A stretch of DNA of 64,000 nt from CAWFGW01 sp963849955 (GTDB lineage: Bacteria; Bacteroidota; Bacteroidia; Cytophagales; JAAEPT01): positions 310,001 through 374,000 of the forward strand of contig CAWKJU010000027.1 of the NCBI GenBank assembly GCA_963849955.1, given 5' to 3'. Of this stretch, positions 41,786 to 50,181 are shown piece after piece. Position 1 is the stretch's first letter. Every line of letters starts with the position of its first letter. Below the pieces are notes generated by a model. It did no database searches and had not been told where the DNA came from. It saw only the letters and a list, made by a program, of their open reading frames with translations. A program made the translations under genes and the position numbers.

Positions 41786-42787
41786 ATGGAATTTAACTGG
41801 TTTGTAGGTATAGATGTAAGTAAACAGACGTTTGATGTCGCATTTAAGAAAGGGTCTGAAGCTTATGTTCACACCAAATATTCAAATAATAAAAAAGGAA
41901 TAAACGAGTTCCTAAAGTACCTTAAAATCAATAAGGTGTTTGTTAAGACTGGTTTAATATGTTTAGAGCATACAGGTATTTACACCCATTTATTACTAGA
42001 CATGCTAAGTAGTAAATATGCAAACATTTGGTTAGAACACGCCTTGAGTATTAAAAGATCTTTAGGACTTCGTAGAGGGAAAAATGACAAGGTAGATTCA
42101 ATGAGAATAGCAGAATATGCTTATCGATTTCAAGACCAAAGTGTGTTGTGGCAACCTGCCAGGGAAGAAATAAATAAGCTGAAAAGACTTATTTCGTTGA
42201 GATTTAGATTAATAAAAACAAAAAAACTGCTTAATGCACCTCTAATTGAAAGTGACGATGTTAAGGCTTTATCTTTTAATGATGTTAAACGGTTGACTCT
42301 GCCAATCATCAAAAAACTCGACCTTCAAATCAATGAATTGGAACAAGAAATCGATTTGTTAATTAAATCCGACCAGCACTTAAATAGATTAGAAGAAATC
42401 ATAACATCTGTAGATGGTGTAGGTAGAGTAACTGCTTGGCAAATGATTGCTGCGACAAATGAATTTAAAGACTTTAAGAATGCAAGACAGTTTGCTTGTT
42501 ATAGTGGAGTTGTTCCTTTTGAACATAGTTCAGGAAGTAGTATTTCTTCAAAACCAAGAGTAAGTCATTTGGCTAATAAACGAATGAAAGAATTATTACA
42601 CCTCTCAGCCTTATCTGCAACGATAATGAAGGGGGAATTAAACGATTATTATAATCGGAAAGTAAAAGAAGGAAAAAACAAAATGCTTGTATTAAACAAC
42701 ATCAGGAATAAGTTAACTCAGCGAGTCTTTTCTTGTATCTCACAAAATAGAAAATATGAAAAATCTTATACTCATTCACTTGCTTAA
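41786..42787 (+). CDS. IS110-family transposase (DEDD recombinase)
   Basis: A 333-residue protein. The N-terminal RuvC-like domain shows VGIDVSKQTFDVAF (first Asp), CLEHTGIYTH (Glu) and RRGKNDKVDSMRIAEYA (Asp pair). The C-terminal Transposase_20 part has ITSVDGVGRVTAWQMIA, ARQFACYSGVVPFEHSSGSS and RMKELLHLSALSA, which contains the family's catalytic serine region. Full length and intact, so probably active. It works with a bridge RNA encoded upstream of it. A long helical middle part separates the two domains. Confidence 0.93.
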   Translation: MEFNWFVGIDVSKQTFDVAFKKGSEAYVHTKYSNNKKGINEFLKYLKINKVFVKTGLICLEHTGIYTHLLLDMLSSKYANIWLEHALSIKRSLGLRRGKNDKVDSMRIAEYAYRFQDQSVLWQPAREEINKLKRLISLRFRLIKTKKLLNAPLIESDDVKALSFNDVKRLTLPIIKKLDLQINELEQEIDLLIKSDQHLNRLEEIITSVDGVGRVTAWQMIAATNEFKDFKNARQFACYSGVVPFEHSSGSSISSKPRVSHLANKRMKELLHLSALSATIMKGELNDYYNRKVKEGKNKMLVLNNIRNKLTQRVFSCISQNRKYEKSYTHSLA

Positions 42788-42795
42788 ACCATAGA

Positions 42796-42903
42796 AATCC
42801 GGAAAGCGAAGTAGAACGTAGCTTGTCCGGAATCTACCTATCATGGAAACGAATGCTTGGCTTACGATTGGTAGATTCCGCATCGAAGTGCGGAATGACG
42901 CTT
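42796..42903. repeat. REP-like hairpins right of the IS110 insertion
   Basis: Three overlapping inverted repeats: AATCCGGA/TCCGGAAT (42796-42832), GGAATCTACC/GGTAGATTCC (about 42829-42879, perfect 10-bp arms) and ATTCCGCA-TCGAAG-TGCGGAAT (about 42874-42896). The last unit matches the element left of the insertion at 41425-41487. Confidence 0.75.
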
Positions 42904-42930
42904 GGAGAGTTTAACTCCCCCCCTTCCATT

Positions 42931-43632
42931 CTAATTAATCAAATTATTCTGTAACGCTACGCGCACTAAATCTGCAGCATTATTCACCCCTAACTTTTTC
43001 ATGATATTCAACCGGTGGGTTTCTATCGTCCGTACACTGATGCCCAACTCTTCCGCAATGACCTTATTGCTTGCTCCGTTCACGACTTTGGATAGAATTT
43101 GTTTTTCCCGTTTAGTAATGTCATACATCGACAAATCAACCATGGAAGTTGCTCCTGTTTCTGGCGTTCTGACCTGGCTAGGTGCTCCACCTACGGTAGT
43201 TAAGTATTGGTTGACGATAATACTGGAAATCTCACTGCTAAAGTATTTTTCTCCCGCAGCGACTTTATTAATCGCTTTTATAAACTTTATTTTATCCGTG
43301 TCTTTGAGGATATAACCGTGTGCTCCTAAATTCACTGCATTCAACACATATTCTTCACGATCAAACATCGACAGCATTAAAATGCGAGTCTTCGTCTTTT
43401 GATTCACTAATTCTCTTGCGGCTTCTATCCCAGTCATGTCTGGCATACTGATGTCCGTAATAAGCACATCAGGATTATATTCAATTACCTTTTGGATGGC
43501 TTCTCTACCATTGGATGCTTCAGCCACTACTTCTATGTAATCCTCTGATTCTATCATTTGCTTAATTCCTGTACGCACAATTTCGTGGTCATCGGCAAGC
43601 ACTACTGTTATTTTCTGTTGTTCCTTATTCAT
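42931..43632 (-). CDS. NarL/FixJ-family response regulator
   Basis: A 233-residue protein with a receiver domain (DDHEIVR acid pair at residues 14-15, phospho-acceptor Asp60 in VLITDISMP, Lys in GYILKDTDK) and a LuxR-type helix-turn-helix (LSKVVNGASNKVIAEELGISVRTIETHRLNIMKKL, about residues 165-200). It overlaps the sensor kinase gene by 8 bp, so the two form a pair. By analogy with NarXL it should answer nitrate or nitrite; no operator was identified for it here. Confidence 0.9.
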   Translation of the reverse strand: MNKEQQKITVVLADDHEIVRTGIKQMIESEDYIEVVAEASNGREAIQKVIEYNPDVLITDISMPDMTGIEAARELVNQKTKTRILMLSMFDREEYVLNAVNLGAHGYILKDTDKIKFIKAINKVAAGEKYFSSEISSIIVNQYLTTVGGAPSQVRTPETGATSMVDLSMYDITKREKQILSKVVNGASNKVIAEELGISVRTIETHRLNIMKKLGVNNAADLVRVALQNNLIN

Positions 43633-45475
43633 AACTTTGATTAAATATATCTTCCTCTAAAGCTAATTCTACAAATATTGTGGTCCCTTTGGTAGGAACC
43701 GAATTAATATACAAGCGTGCATTAATTAAATCGGCACGCTCTCTAATGTTATTCAATCCATTCCCGGATTCTCGAGTACGATTCAGCTTCTCAATTTCTG
43801 ATAAATTAAAGCCTTGACCATCATCCTCGATAATCAAATTAACAAATTCCACATCGTTGGTCAATTTCACCTTAATAATTGATGCGTTGGAATATTTAAT
43901 GGCATTGTTAATACTCTCCTGACATATGCGGTAAAGTGAAATTTCGATGTTTTTATTGAATCGTTTGTCTATGGTGGACTTATCACTAAACTCTATAGGT
44001 ATAGTCGTGGCATTTTGTGACACGGTCACCAGCTCACGCATGGCTGCGGACAAACCATAGTCTTGTAAAACGGTAGGTAATAAATCCGAAGAGATCCGCC
44101 TTACTTCACGAATAGTCGTTTGCAGCAAGGATTTAAAGTCCGCTAGTCGTTTCATTTCTTTCTCTTCGGTGGAAGAAAACGACTCTAACCCAAACTTTAA
44201 GGCGGTAAGCATTTGCCCAATGCCATCATGAATTTCTTGCGACATGCGTTTCCGCTCCCGCTCCTGCCCTGTGATGATGGAACTCGAACGGATTTTTTGT
44301 TCATACTGCTGCTTCAACAGTTTTGCTTCATTCATCTTTTGAAGCTCCAGTTCGGTTTCTTTTCTTTTGGTGATGTCCGAACAAATGACCAAATACTGAT
44401 ACAGCTGACCTTCTATCGAAACAATCGGAATAATGGTGACGTCCAACCAAAAGAAGGTGTGGTCCTTCGCATGATCATAAATTTCTCCTTGCCACACTTC
44501 TCTACAGCGGTCGGGGTTACGTATGTGTTCATAGACGATACTTTCTTCAGCCCCTAAATTATTCTCAAACAGCATTTTACCTAGTAACTGATCCAGCGAG
44601 TAACGAGTGATGTCACAGTATTTTTTATTGGCATAGGTAATCTGGCCCTTGCTATCGGTTCGAATTAAAATGGTGGCTTCGTTTAAGGCAAAATTGATGT
44701 CTCGCAGGTCTTTATTAAACCGCATTAGCGAGACATTGGCGTCCCGCAATTCATTGGCCAACGCTTTCGATTTGGACTCGGACTCGACCAGGTCTGAAAT
44801 GACTGACTTGATTTTTTTACCTACCGGATTGAAGATAAAAATGACTTCCAGGAACAAGGTGAAAATTACTATGGAAAGTAAGAGGGTTTCTAACTGCTTG
44901 AGTTTCTCTAACTTGTCTTTAGCTTCCTCAGCATATTGCGAGACGATGGCATCCATAGCCTGTAAGAAAGCAGCTTCATTCTCTAAAATAAGCCGTTTAT
45001 ATTGTGGCACTTGAGAAAAATCATTGGCTTTTACTGCTGCCACTAACCCCTCTGAACCTGTTTTAATTTTTTGGTAATGCGGCTCGATTTCAATGAACAA
45101 TTTATTGATTCGGGCACTGTTGGTGGGTGGTACATCCAATTCCTGATCACCATTTTTTAATCCGTTATGGAATTTAATCCATGTAGCTAAGGTCTTAGAA
45201 AACTCATCCTCATTCACTTTACCCGAGGCTACATCAGTCATCTTCAACGCCATTTTACTGATCTTCTGACTGAGCATCCTTTGCCTGCCCGCTACGTTCA
45301 CAACATTGGAATCGTTTTTTTGCTGTGAAATAATGCGTTGTACCAATACGTAACTCGATACCGTAACCACTGCCACTGCCGTAAGGGCAATAGCATACAT
45401 GACGTTAAAATATCTAAACGTTCTACGATCGGAGCGATCGGAAAAAACAAACTTACTTTTAAGTACGTTTTTCAT
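43625..45475 (-). CDS. NarX-like nitrate/nitrite-sensing histidine kinase with PAS domain
   Basis: A 616-residue membrane kinase: helix 1 (about residues 26-46), periplasmic four-helix PilJ/NarX-type sensor (50-195) starting with the P-box-like NVAGRQRMLSQK (60-71), helix 2 (197-215), a PAS domain with PAC end (about 255-370), then HisKA_3 with phospho-acceptor His416 in MSQEIHDGIGQ and an HATPase domain (ESINNAIKYSNAS, EDDGQGFN, GNGLNNIRERA). GRQRMLSQ is the nitrate-binding box conserved in NarX/NarQ. It is divergent from the trpD2-like gene, with a candidate operator 10 bp upstream. Confidence 0.9.
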   Translation of the reverse strand: MKNVLKSKFVFSDRSDRRTFRYFNVMYAIALTAVAVVTVSSYVLVQRIISQQKNDSNVVNVAGRQRMLSQKISKMALKMTDVASGKVNEDEFSKTLATWIKFHNGLKNGDQELDVPPTNSARINKLFIEIEPHYQKIKTGSEGLVAAVKANDFSQVPQYKRLILENEAAFLQAMDAIVSQYAEEAKDKLEKLKQLETLLLSIVIFTLFLEVIFIFNPVGKKIKSVISDLVESESKSKALANELRDANVSLMRFNKDLRDINFALNEATILIRTDSKGQITYANKKYCDITRYSLDQLLGKMLFENNLGAEESIVYEHIRNPDRCREVWQGEIYDHAKDHTFFWLDVTIIPIVSIEGQLYQYLVICSDITKRKETELELQKMNEAKLLKQQYEQKIRSSSIITGQERERKRMSQEIHDGIGQMLTALKFGLESFSSTEEKEMKRLADFKSLLQTTIREVRRISSDLLPTVLQDYGLSAAMRELVTVSQNATTIPIEFSDKSTIDKRFNKNIEISLYRICQESINNAIKYSNASIIKVKLTNDVEFVNLIIEDDGQGFNLSEIEKLNRTRESGNGLNNIRERADLINARLYINSVPTKGTTIFVELALEEDIFNQSYE

Positions 45476-45484
45476 TTTTGGTTT

Positions 45485-45498
45485 AAGTACAAGTGCGT
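45485..45498. promoter_or_regulatory. Candidate Crp/Fnr-type operator between the kinase and trpD2-like genes
   Basis: AAGTACAAGTGCGT fits AAGTA-N4-TACGT with one mismatch (TGCGT). It lies in the 50-bp divergent gap and could act on either gene. A further ACGTA at about 45516 may form a half site. Confidence 0.5.
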
Positions 45499-45525
45499 AA
45501 ATTTATAGGAATTTTACGTAGAAGT

Positions 45526-46800
45526 ATGACAAATCAAGAGCAATTAGCACAAATCCTTAAAAAAAAGGGCATCGGACCAGAAAGCAGCAAAAGCCTGTTA
45601 GCTGAAGACATCGACCAACTGAAAAACCTCTTTTTAACCGATGACACCAGTTTAACTACGAAAGCTACGGTGCTTACCGCTTTACTGAAGTTAGCACCTA
45701 CCGCCATAGAAGCCGACTTTATCGCTGAAATTCGCTCTAACCCCACGGACTTTTTACCGCAGGAACTTTTGCCTTTTATCACGGGCGACACCAACAGCTA
45801 TCAATCAACTATTAATGAGGTAATTAAACACCAACACCTGACATTTGATGCTGCTGAAACAGGGGCACACCACCTGTTTGACAAGTCGCCTGAATATTTA
45901 AAAGGTGCTTTTTTAGAAGCTGAACGCCTGAAAAGAGAAACTTACGAAGAAAATAGCGCCTTCTTTAAAGTACTGAAAAGCCATGTACCTTCTCAAAAAG
46001 CGAATATCAAAACCTTAATTGATCTGGGCGACAGCTACGATGGTTGCAACCGCACGCCTTCGCTCAATTTATTTTTAGCGTGTTTGTTGGCTGCTGCTGG
46101 TCACCCGACCATTGTGCATAGTGTGGATGAAGTGGCTCCTAAGGAAGGGGTAACACATCATCAAATCCTAAAAGCGGCAGGTAAAAACCCTTTAAAGCAG
46201 ACTTCTGAAGCGATTGCTGATTTAGAGTCGGAGAAAATTGGCTGGACCCACCTTGATCAACAAATCTATCACCCCCAACTGTATGGCTTAAAAAAAGTAC
46301 GTAAGGAAATGGTGAAACGTCCGTTCCTGGCTACGTTTGAAAAAATGTTGCAGCCGATTGTGGCGGAACGAAATTACGTAGTCTCCCAATACACACACAA
46401 ACACTACAAATTGGAGGTTGCCCGACTGCTCCATGATTTCTGTTCTTTTGATAAAGCTATCCATGTGAAAGGAATTGAAGGCACGTGTATGATTAATCCT
46501 AAAATACCGGCTGAATGTGTTCTTATTGCTGAAGACATGAAAGAAATCACTATCTATGGGGCTGAACTGGGATTCCCCGATTCGTTAGGACGTTACGACA
46601 ACATCACCCCTGAACTGTGCCTTTCACTGGGTTTGGAAATACTTCATGATAAAGATCTCCCTGAAAGAAACTTCCTGATTTTTCAAGGGGCTACGCTGTT
46701 ACATTATTTAAAAGAAATCTCCTTTGAATCAGCCAAAAAACTGTTAGAAGCTACTTTATCGAGCAAAACAGCGCTGCAACACTGGGAAAACCTGAAATAA
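45526..46800 (+). CDS. TrpD2-like protein (anthranilate phosphoribosyltransferase homologue)
   Basis: About 424 residues from the ATG at 45526; an in-frame GTG upstream lies in the operator region. It has the glycosyltransferase family 3 fold: an N-terminal helical part (about 1-75) and an alpha/beta body with NIKTLIDLGDSYDGCNRTPSLNLFLACLLAAAG in place of the phosphoribosyl-binding GTGGD region, and KEGVTHHQIL. The GTGGD motif of true TrpD is not conserved, so synthesis of tryptophan is unlikely; TrpD2/YbiB homologues bind nucleic acids. It precedes nirB on the same strand. Its job in nitrate metabolism is unknown. Confidence 0.8.
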   Translation: MTNQEQLAQILKKKGIGPESSKSLLAEDIDQLKNLFLTDDTSLTTKATVLTALLKLAPTAIEADFIAEIRSNPTDFLPQELLPFITGDTNSYQSTINEVIKHQHLTFDAAETGAHHLFDKSPEYLKGAFLEAERLKRETYEENSAFFKVLKSHVPSQKANIKTLIDLGDSYDGCNRTPSLNLFLACLLAAAGHPTIVHSVDEVAPKEGVTHHQILKAAGKNPLKQTSEAIADLESEKIGWTHLDQQIYHPQLYGLKKVRKEMVKRPFLATFEKMLQPIVAERNYVVSQYTHKHYKLEVARLLHDFCSFDKAIHVKGIEGTCMINPKIPAECVLIAEDMKEITIYGAELGFPDSLGRYDNITPELCLSLGLEILHDKDLPERNFLIFQGATLLHYLKEISFESAKKLLEATLSSKTALQHWENLK

Positions 46801-46827
46801 AAACTACGTATTTTTATTGTTATTTTT

Positions 46828-46841
46828 ACGTATTTATACTT
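46828..46841. promoter_or_regulatory. Candidate Crp/Fnr-type operator upstream of nirB
   Basis: ACGTATTTATACTT fits ACGTA-N4-TACTT, 55 bp upstream of the nirB ATG. Two further TACGTA words flank it (about 46805 and 46858). Confidence 0.7.
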
Positions 46842-46895
46842 GCTTTTTATATTTTGTTACGTATTTTTGCTTAACAAATCGACAAAGCACACACA

Positions 46896-49400
46896 ATGGA
46901 TACATCAACAAACAAATCAAACATCGTTGTCATCGGTAATGGAATGGTTGGCTACAAATTTTTAGAGAAGCTTGTAGCCAAAGGTTTACACGAAGTGTAC
47001 AACGTTATTGCCTTTGGTGAAGAACCCTACGTAGCTTACGACCGCGTACACTTGTCGGAGTACTTTGCTGACTCTGATTTTGAAGCGTTGCAAATGGCTC
47101 CAAAAAACTGGTACGAAGAAAACAACATCACGCTATATTCTTCGGATCCGGTGATCGATATTAACACCGAAGCAAAAACCATCACTTCCCACAAAGGGTT
47201 AACCATCAACTACGACAAACTTATTTTTGCATCGGGTTCTGGGGCTTTTGTTCCTCCGATTGAAGGAGTAGAAAAAGACGGTATTTTTGTTTACCGCACC
47301 ATTGAAGATTTAGATGCGATCATCTCCTACGCTAAAAATGCCAAAACTGCTGCTGTTATAGGTGGTGGTCTGTTAGGTCTGGAAGCTGCAAAAGCATTAT
47401 TGGATTTAAAACTAGAAGCACACGTAGTCGAATTTGCGCCCCGTCTGATGCCGAGACAGCTGGATGCGGATGGTTCGGATTTTTTACAGGCTAAAATTGA
47501 AGCATTGGGTGTCGGCATTCATTTGAATAAAAACACACGCGAGTTTGTTGGTGAAGGGAAGGTTCGGGCCATGCACTTTGTGGATGGTTCCGAATTACCT
47601 GTTGACATGGTGGTTATTTCTGCGGGTATCAAACCTCGGGATGAAGTAGCCAAAGCTGCTGGTCTGGAAACGGGTACACGAGGCGGTATTGTGGTGAACG
47701 ACAACTTGGAAACCTCTGCTCCTGATGTGTACGCAATCGGGGAATGTGCTTTATACCAAGGCATGATTTACGGCCTGGTAGCGCCTGGGTATGAAATGGC
47801 TGATGTGGTGGTCAACAACATCATCGAGCAATCCCGCTCATTTTCACCGTATGACATGTCTACCAAATTAAAGTTAATTGGCATTGACGTGGCTAGTTTT
47901 GGTGATCCTTTTTGTGAGAATACGGAGCACGACTCCATCGTGTATCAAAACAAGAAAAAAGGGGTGTACAAGCGCATCAACATTACCAAAGACGGGAAAT
48001 ATTTATTGGGTGGCATTTTAGTGGGCGATGCGGAGGAGTACAACATGTTACTCCAAATGACGCTCAACAAAATGAAAGTGCCGGAGGATGCGGAAGCACT
48101 GATTATCTCCACCAGCGGTGAAGGTGTTTCCATGGGTGTTGAGTCATTGCCTGACACGGCCATGATTTGTTCTTGTGAAAATGTCTCAAAAGCGGCCATC
48201 TGTAATACGGTGAAAGACGGAAAAACAGACATCGCTCAAATTAAGGCGTGCACGAAAGCAGGTACGGGTTGTGGGGGCTGTATGCCAATGGTGAAAGACC
48301 TCGTGAACTATACCCTTACGGAAATGGGTGTTGAAGTGAAAAACGTGATTTGCGAACACTTTGCGTATAGCCGTCAGGAATTATTTCATCTGATTAAGGT
48401 AAAGAACCTTCAAACCTATAAAGAAATCTTAAAGGAATACGGCACCGGCTGTGGATGTGAAGTCTGTAAGCCTGCAGTCAACAACATCATTGCAGGGCTT
48501 TATAACCTGAAGGTGGTTGAACAAGATACCACACTGGATACCAACGACCGCTTTTTAGCCAACATTCAACGGGGTGGTACTTATTCGGTTGTCCCTCGGG
48601 TCGCGGGTGGTGAAATCACACCAGAGAAATTGATTGTACTGGGTGAAGTGGCTAAAAAATATGACCTCTACTGTAAAATCACAGGCGGGCAACGCATTGA
48701 CTTATTGGGCGCCAAACTCAACGACTTACCCGACATTTGGTCGGAGTTAATTGACGCAGGTTTTGAAACAGGTCAGGCGTATGGTAAATCGGTGCGGACG
48801 GTTAAAAGCTGTGTGGGTTCTACCTGGTGCCGCTTCGGAGTGCAAGACTCGGTGGGTTTTGCCGTGGAAATTGAAGAACGCTACAAGGGACTTCGGTCTC
48901 CGCACAAGTTAAAGTTTGCGGTTTCTGGTTGCACTAGGGAGTGTGCGGAAGCACAATCAAAAGATATTGGAGTAATTGCTACGGATAAAGGTTGGGCGAT
49001 GTACGTCTGCGGAAATGGCGGGACCAAACCACAACACGCAGTCTTATTTGCAACCGACATCGACAAAGAGACGTGCATTAAATATACGGATCGAGTGTTG
49101 GCCTTTTACATTCAAACGGCTGATCCATTAGTGAGGACAGCTACGTGGTTCAACAAATTAGAGGGTGGCTTAAAGTACCTTCAGGACGTGGTCATCAACG
49201 ACAGCTTAGGAATTTGTGCCGAGCTGGATGCCTTTATCCAGCACCATGTAGACACCTATTTCTGCGAGTGGAAAGATGTGGTCGACAACCCTGAAAAAAG
49301 AGCAAAATTCAAGAAGTATGTCAATGACGACTCCAGCGAAAGCACCCTCGAATGGGTCGCGGAAAGAGGACAAAAAGTACCCGCGCCATGGACTGCGTAG
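46896..49400 (+). CDS. nirB: Assimilatory nitrite reductase [NAD(P)H] large subunit
   Basis: An 834-residue protein in the classical NirB order: FAD domain (VVIGNGMVGYKF, about residues 10-22), NAD(P)H domain (AAVIGGGLLGLEAAKAL), two BFD-like [2Fe-2S] stretches (CSCENV with CTKAGTGCGGC, and CGCEVC), then the nitrite/sulfite reductase half domains with [4Fe-4S]-siroheme ligands CVGSTWC and CTREC. It reduces nitrite to ammonium with six electrons. The FAD and [2Fe-2S] part resembles the C-terminal part of the fused NasA. nirD follows 71 bp downstream. Confidence 0.95.
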   Translation: MDTSTNKSNIVVIGNGMVGYKFLEKLVAKGLHEVYNVIAFGEEPYVAYDRVHLSEYFADSDFEALQMAPKNWYEENNITLYSSDPVIDINTEAKTITSHKGLTINYDKLIFASGSGAFVPPIEGVEKDGIFVYRTIEDLDAIISYAKNAKTAAVIGGGLLGLEAAKALLDLKLEAHVVEFAPRLMPRQLDADGSDFLQAKIEALGVGIHLNKNTREFVGEGKVRAMHFVDGSELPVDMVVISAGIKPRDEVAKAAGLETGTRGGIVVNDNLETSAPDVYAIGECALYQGMIYGLVAPGYEMADVVVNNIIEQSRSFSPYDMSTKLKLIGIDVASFGDPFCENTEHDSIVYQNKKKGVYKRINITKDGKYLLGGILVGDAEEYNMLLQMTLNKMKVPEDAEALIISTSGEGVSMGVESLPDTAMICSCENVSKAAICNTVKDGKTDIAQIKACTKAGTGCGGCMPMVKDLVNYTLTEMGVEVKNVICEHFAYSRQELFHLIKVKNLQTYKEILKEYGTGCGCEVCKPAVNNIIAGLYNLKVVEQDTTLDTNDRFLANIQRGGTYSVVPRVAGGEITPEKLIVLGEVAKKYDLYCKITGGQRIDLLGAKLNDLPDIWSELIDAGFETGQAYGKSVRTVKSCVGSTWCRFGVQDSVGFAVEIEERYKGLRSPHKLKFAVSGCTRECAEAQSKDIGVIATDKGWAMYVCGNGGTKPQHAVLFATDIDKETCIKYTDRVLAFYIQTADPLVRTATWFNKLEGGLKYLQDVVINDSLGICAELDAFIQHHVDTYFCEWKDVVDNPEKRAKFKKYVNDDSSESTLEWVAERGQKVPAPWTA

Positions 49401-49403
49401 AAG

Positions 49404-49471
49404 TTCAATGTTTAAGAAACTTAACACTTTGAACTCAAAACTTACAACTTACAACCTACAACTCAAAAACA
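49404..49471. repeat. Heptamer-phased spacer between nirB and nirD
   Basis: In-phase units AGTTCAA, TGTTTAA, GAAACTT, AACACTT, TGAACTC, AAAACTT, ACAACTT, ACAACCT, ACAACTC, AAAAACA end directly at the nirD ATG. The 5' and 3' halves (AAGTT/AACTT) are partly inverted. Confidence 0.75.
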
Positions 49472-49837
49472 ATGACCACACAACACATCATCGCTCCAGA
49501 CAAAGTAACCAAATGGTTTAAAGTAGCACCCTCGGACCAATGGTCGTTTGACGGTGGCGAAGCTGTAAAATATGGTAACGATGAAATTGCCGTTTTCAAC
49601 TTTGCCAGCCGTGGCGAGTGGTTTGCCTGCCAAAACTTATGTCCGCATAAAAAAGAGATGATCTTAGCACGAGGCATCATTGGCGACAAAGCAGGTGAAC
49701 CTAAAGTGGCGTGTCCGTTTCATAAAAGACAATTTTCCTTAACCTCCGGTGAGTGCCTTGACGACCCCTCGTGTGGCACGATTAAAACCTATCCCGTAAA
49801 AGTAGAGGGCGGGATAGTGTATGTGGGCGTTGAATAG
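49472..49837 (+). CDS. nirD: Nitrite reductase [NAD(P)H] small subunit, Rieske-type
   Basis: A 121-residue protein with a Rieske [2Fe-2S] site: CPHKKEMILARG (first Cys-His pair) and CPFHKRQFSLTSGECLDDPS (second pair). It is the usual small partner of NirB. Its last gene position and the strong terminator behind it close the nitrite reductase operon. Confidence 0.93.
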   Translation: MTTQHIIAPDKVTKWFKVAPSDQWSFDGGEAVKYGNDEIAVFNFASRGEWFACQNLCPHKKEMILARGIIGDKAGEPKVACPFHKRQFSLTSGECLDDPSCGTIKTYPVKVEGGIVYVGVE

Positions 49838-49847
49838 TTTGTGTTCT

Positions 49848-49897
49848 CCTCAGTGCCTTCAGGTCCCCAATTTTTTTGAAGGTTACTGAGGTTTTTT
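49848..49897 (+). terminator. Intrinsic terminator of nirBD
   Basis: CCTCAGT-G-CCTTCA pairs with TGAAGG-TT-ACTGAGG and is followed by six Ts on the + strand. It marks the end of the nitrate region. Confidence 0.88.
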
Positions 49898-49980
49898 AAT
49901 TCATCTTTCTAGTTTCGAGCATTTCTTATCCGATGAATAACCGTTTATTAAGCGCTTAATAATCGTATATTATTTTTTAC

Positions 49981-50098
49981 TGCTTTATAATAAACCGTAC
50001 TAGTAGGTTTTAAATTAAGATTTTGTGTTACTTTAGAAGAACAATAAAACATATACTGGATATGACACATGTGTTATAGGTAATTATTGCCAACCATT
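49981..50098 (+). repeat. Cassette-boundary element, copy E1
   Basis: Eight related elements lie in 50-62.7 kb, all in the same orientation. Their shared core is AGATTTTGTGTTACTTTAG (or AGATTTTATAGTAACTTG), then about 20-40 bp, a palindrome centred on CATG-like sequence inside ATAT arms, and a tail like CAACTGTTA. E1 has TTAAGATTTTGTGTTACTTT (50014-50033) and the palindrome TGACACATGTGTTA. It is preceded by TATAATAAA and followed about 80 bp later by the gene at 50182. The rest of 49898-50181 is AT-rich, partly in 7-bp phase. Confidence 0.78.
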
Positions 50099-50181
50099 AA
50101 ATACTAAACTTTTAATTCTAAATTTTAACTTAAAAAAACTCAATCTTTAAATTTTTAGTTTTTAATTTAACTGAAACTAAA

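Larger units (their letters stand above)
41567..42795 (+). mobile_element. IS110-family insertion sequence (limits inferred)
   Basis: A single DEDD transposase gene with ~220 bp of noncoding left end and almost no right end, the arrangement of the IS110 group. There are no inverted terminal repeats, as expected. The limits are inferred from the match between guide-like segments in the left-end RNA and the two flanks (41557-41566 and 42796-42805), and may be wrong by several bases. The insertion lies in a REP-like cluster between the Crp/Fnr gene and the two-component genes, and interrupts no gene. Confidence 0.72.

Noticed and set aside
45526..46800. Anthranilate phosphoribosyltransferase of tryptophan synthesis
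   Set aside because: The GTGGD phosphoribosyl-binding motif is not kept and no trp genes adjoin, so a TrpD2-like role is more likely.
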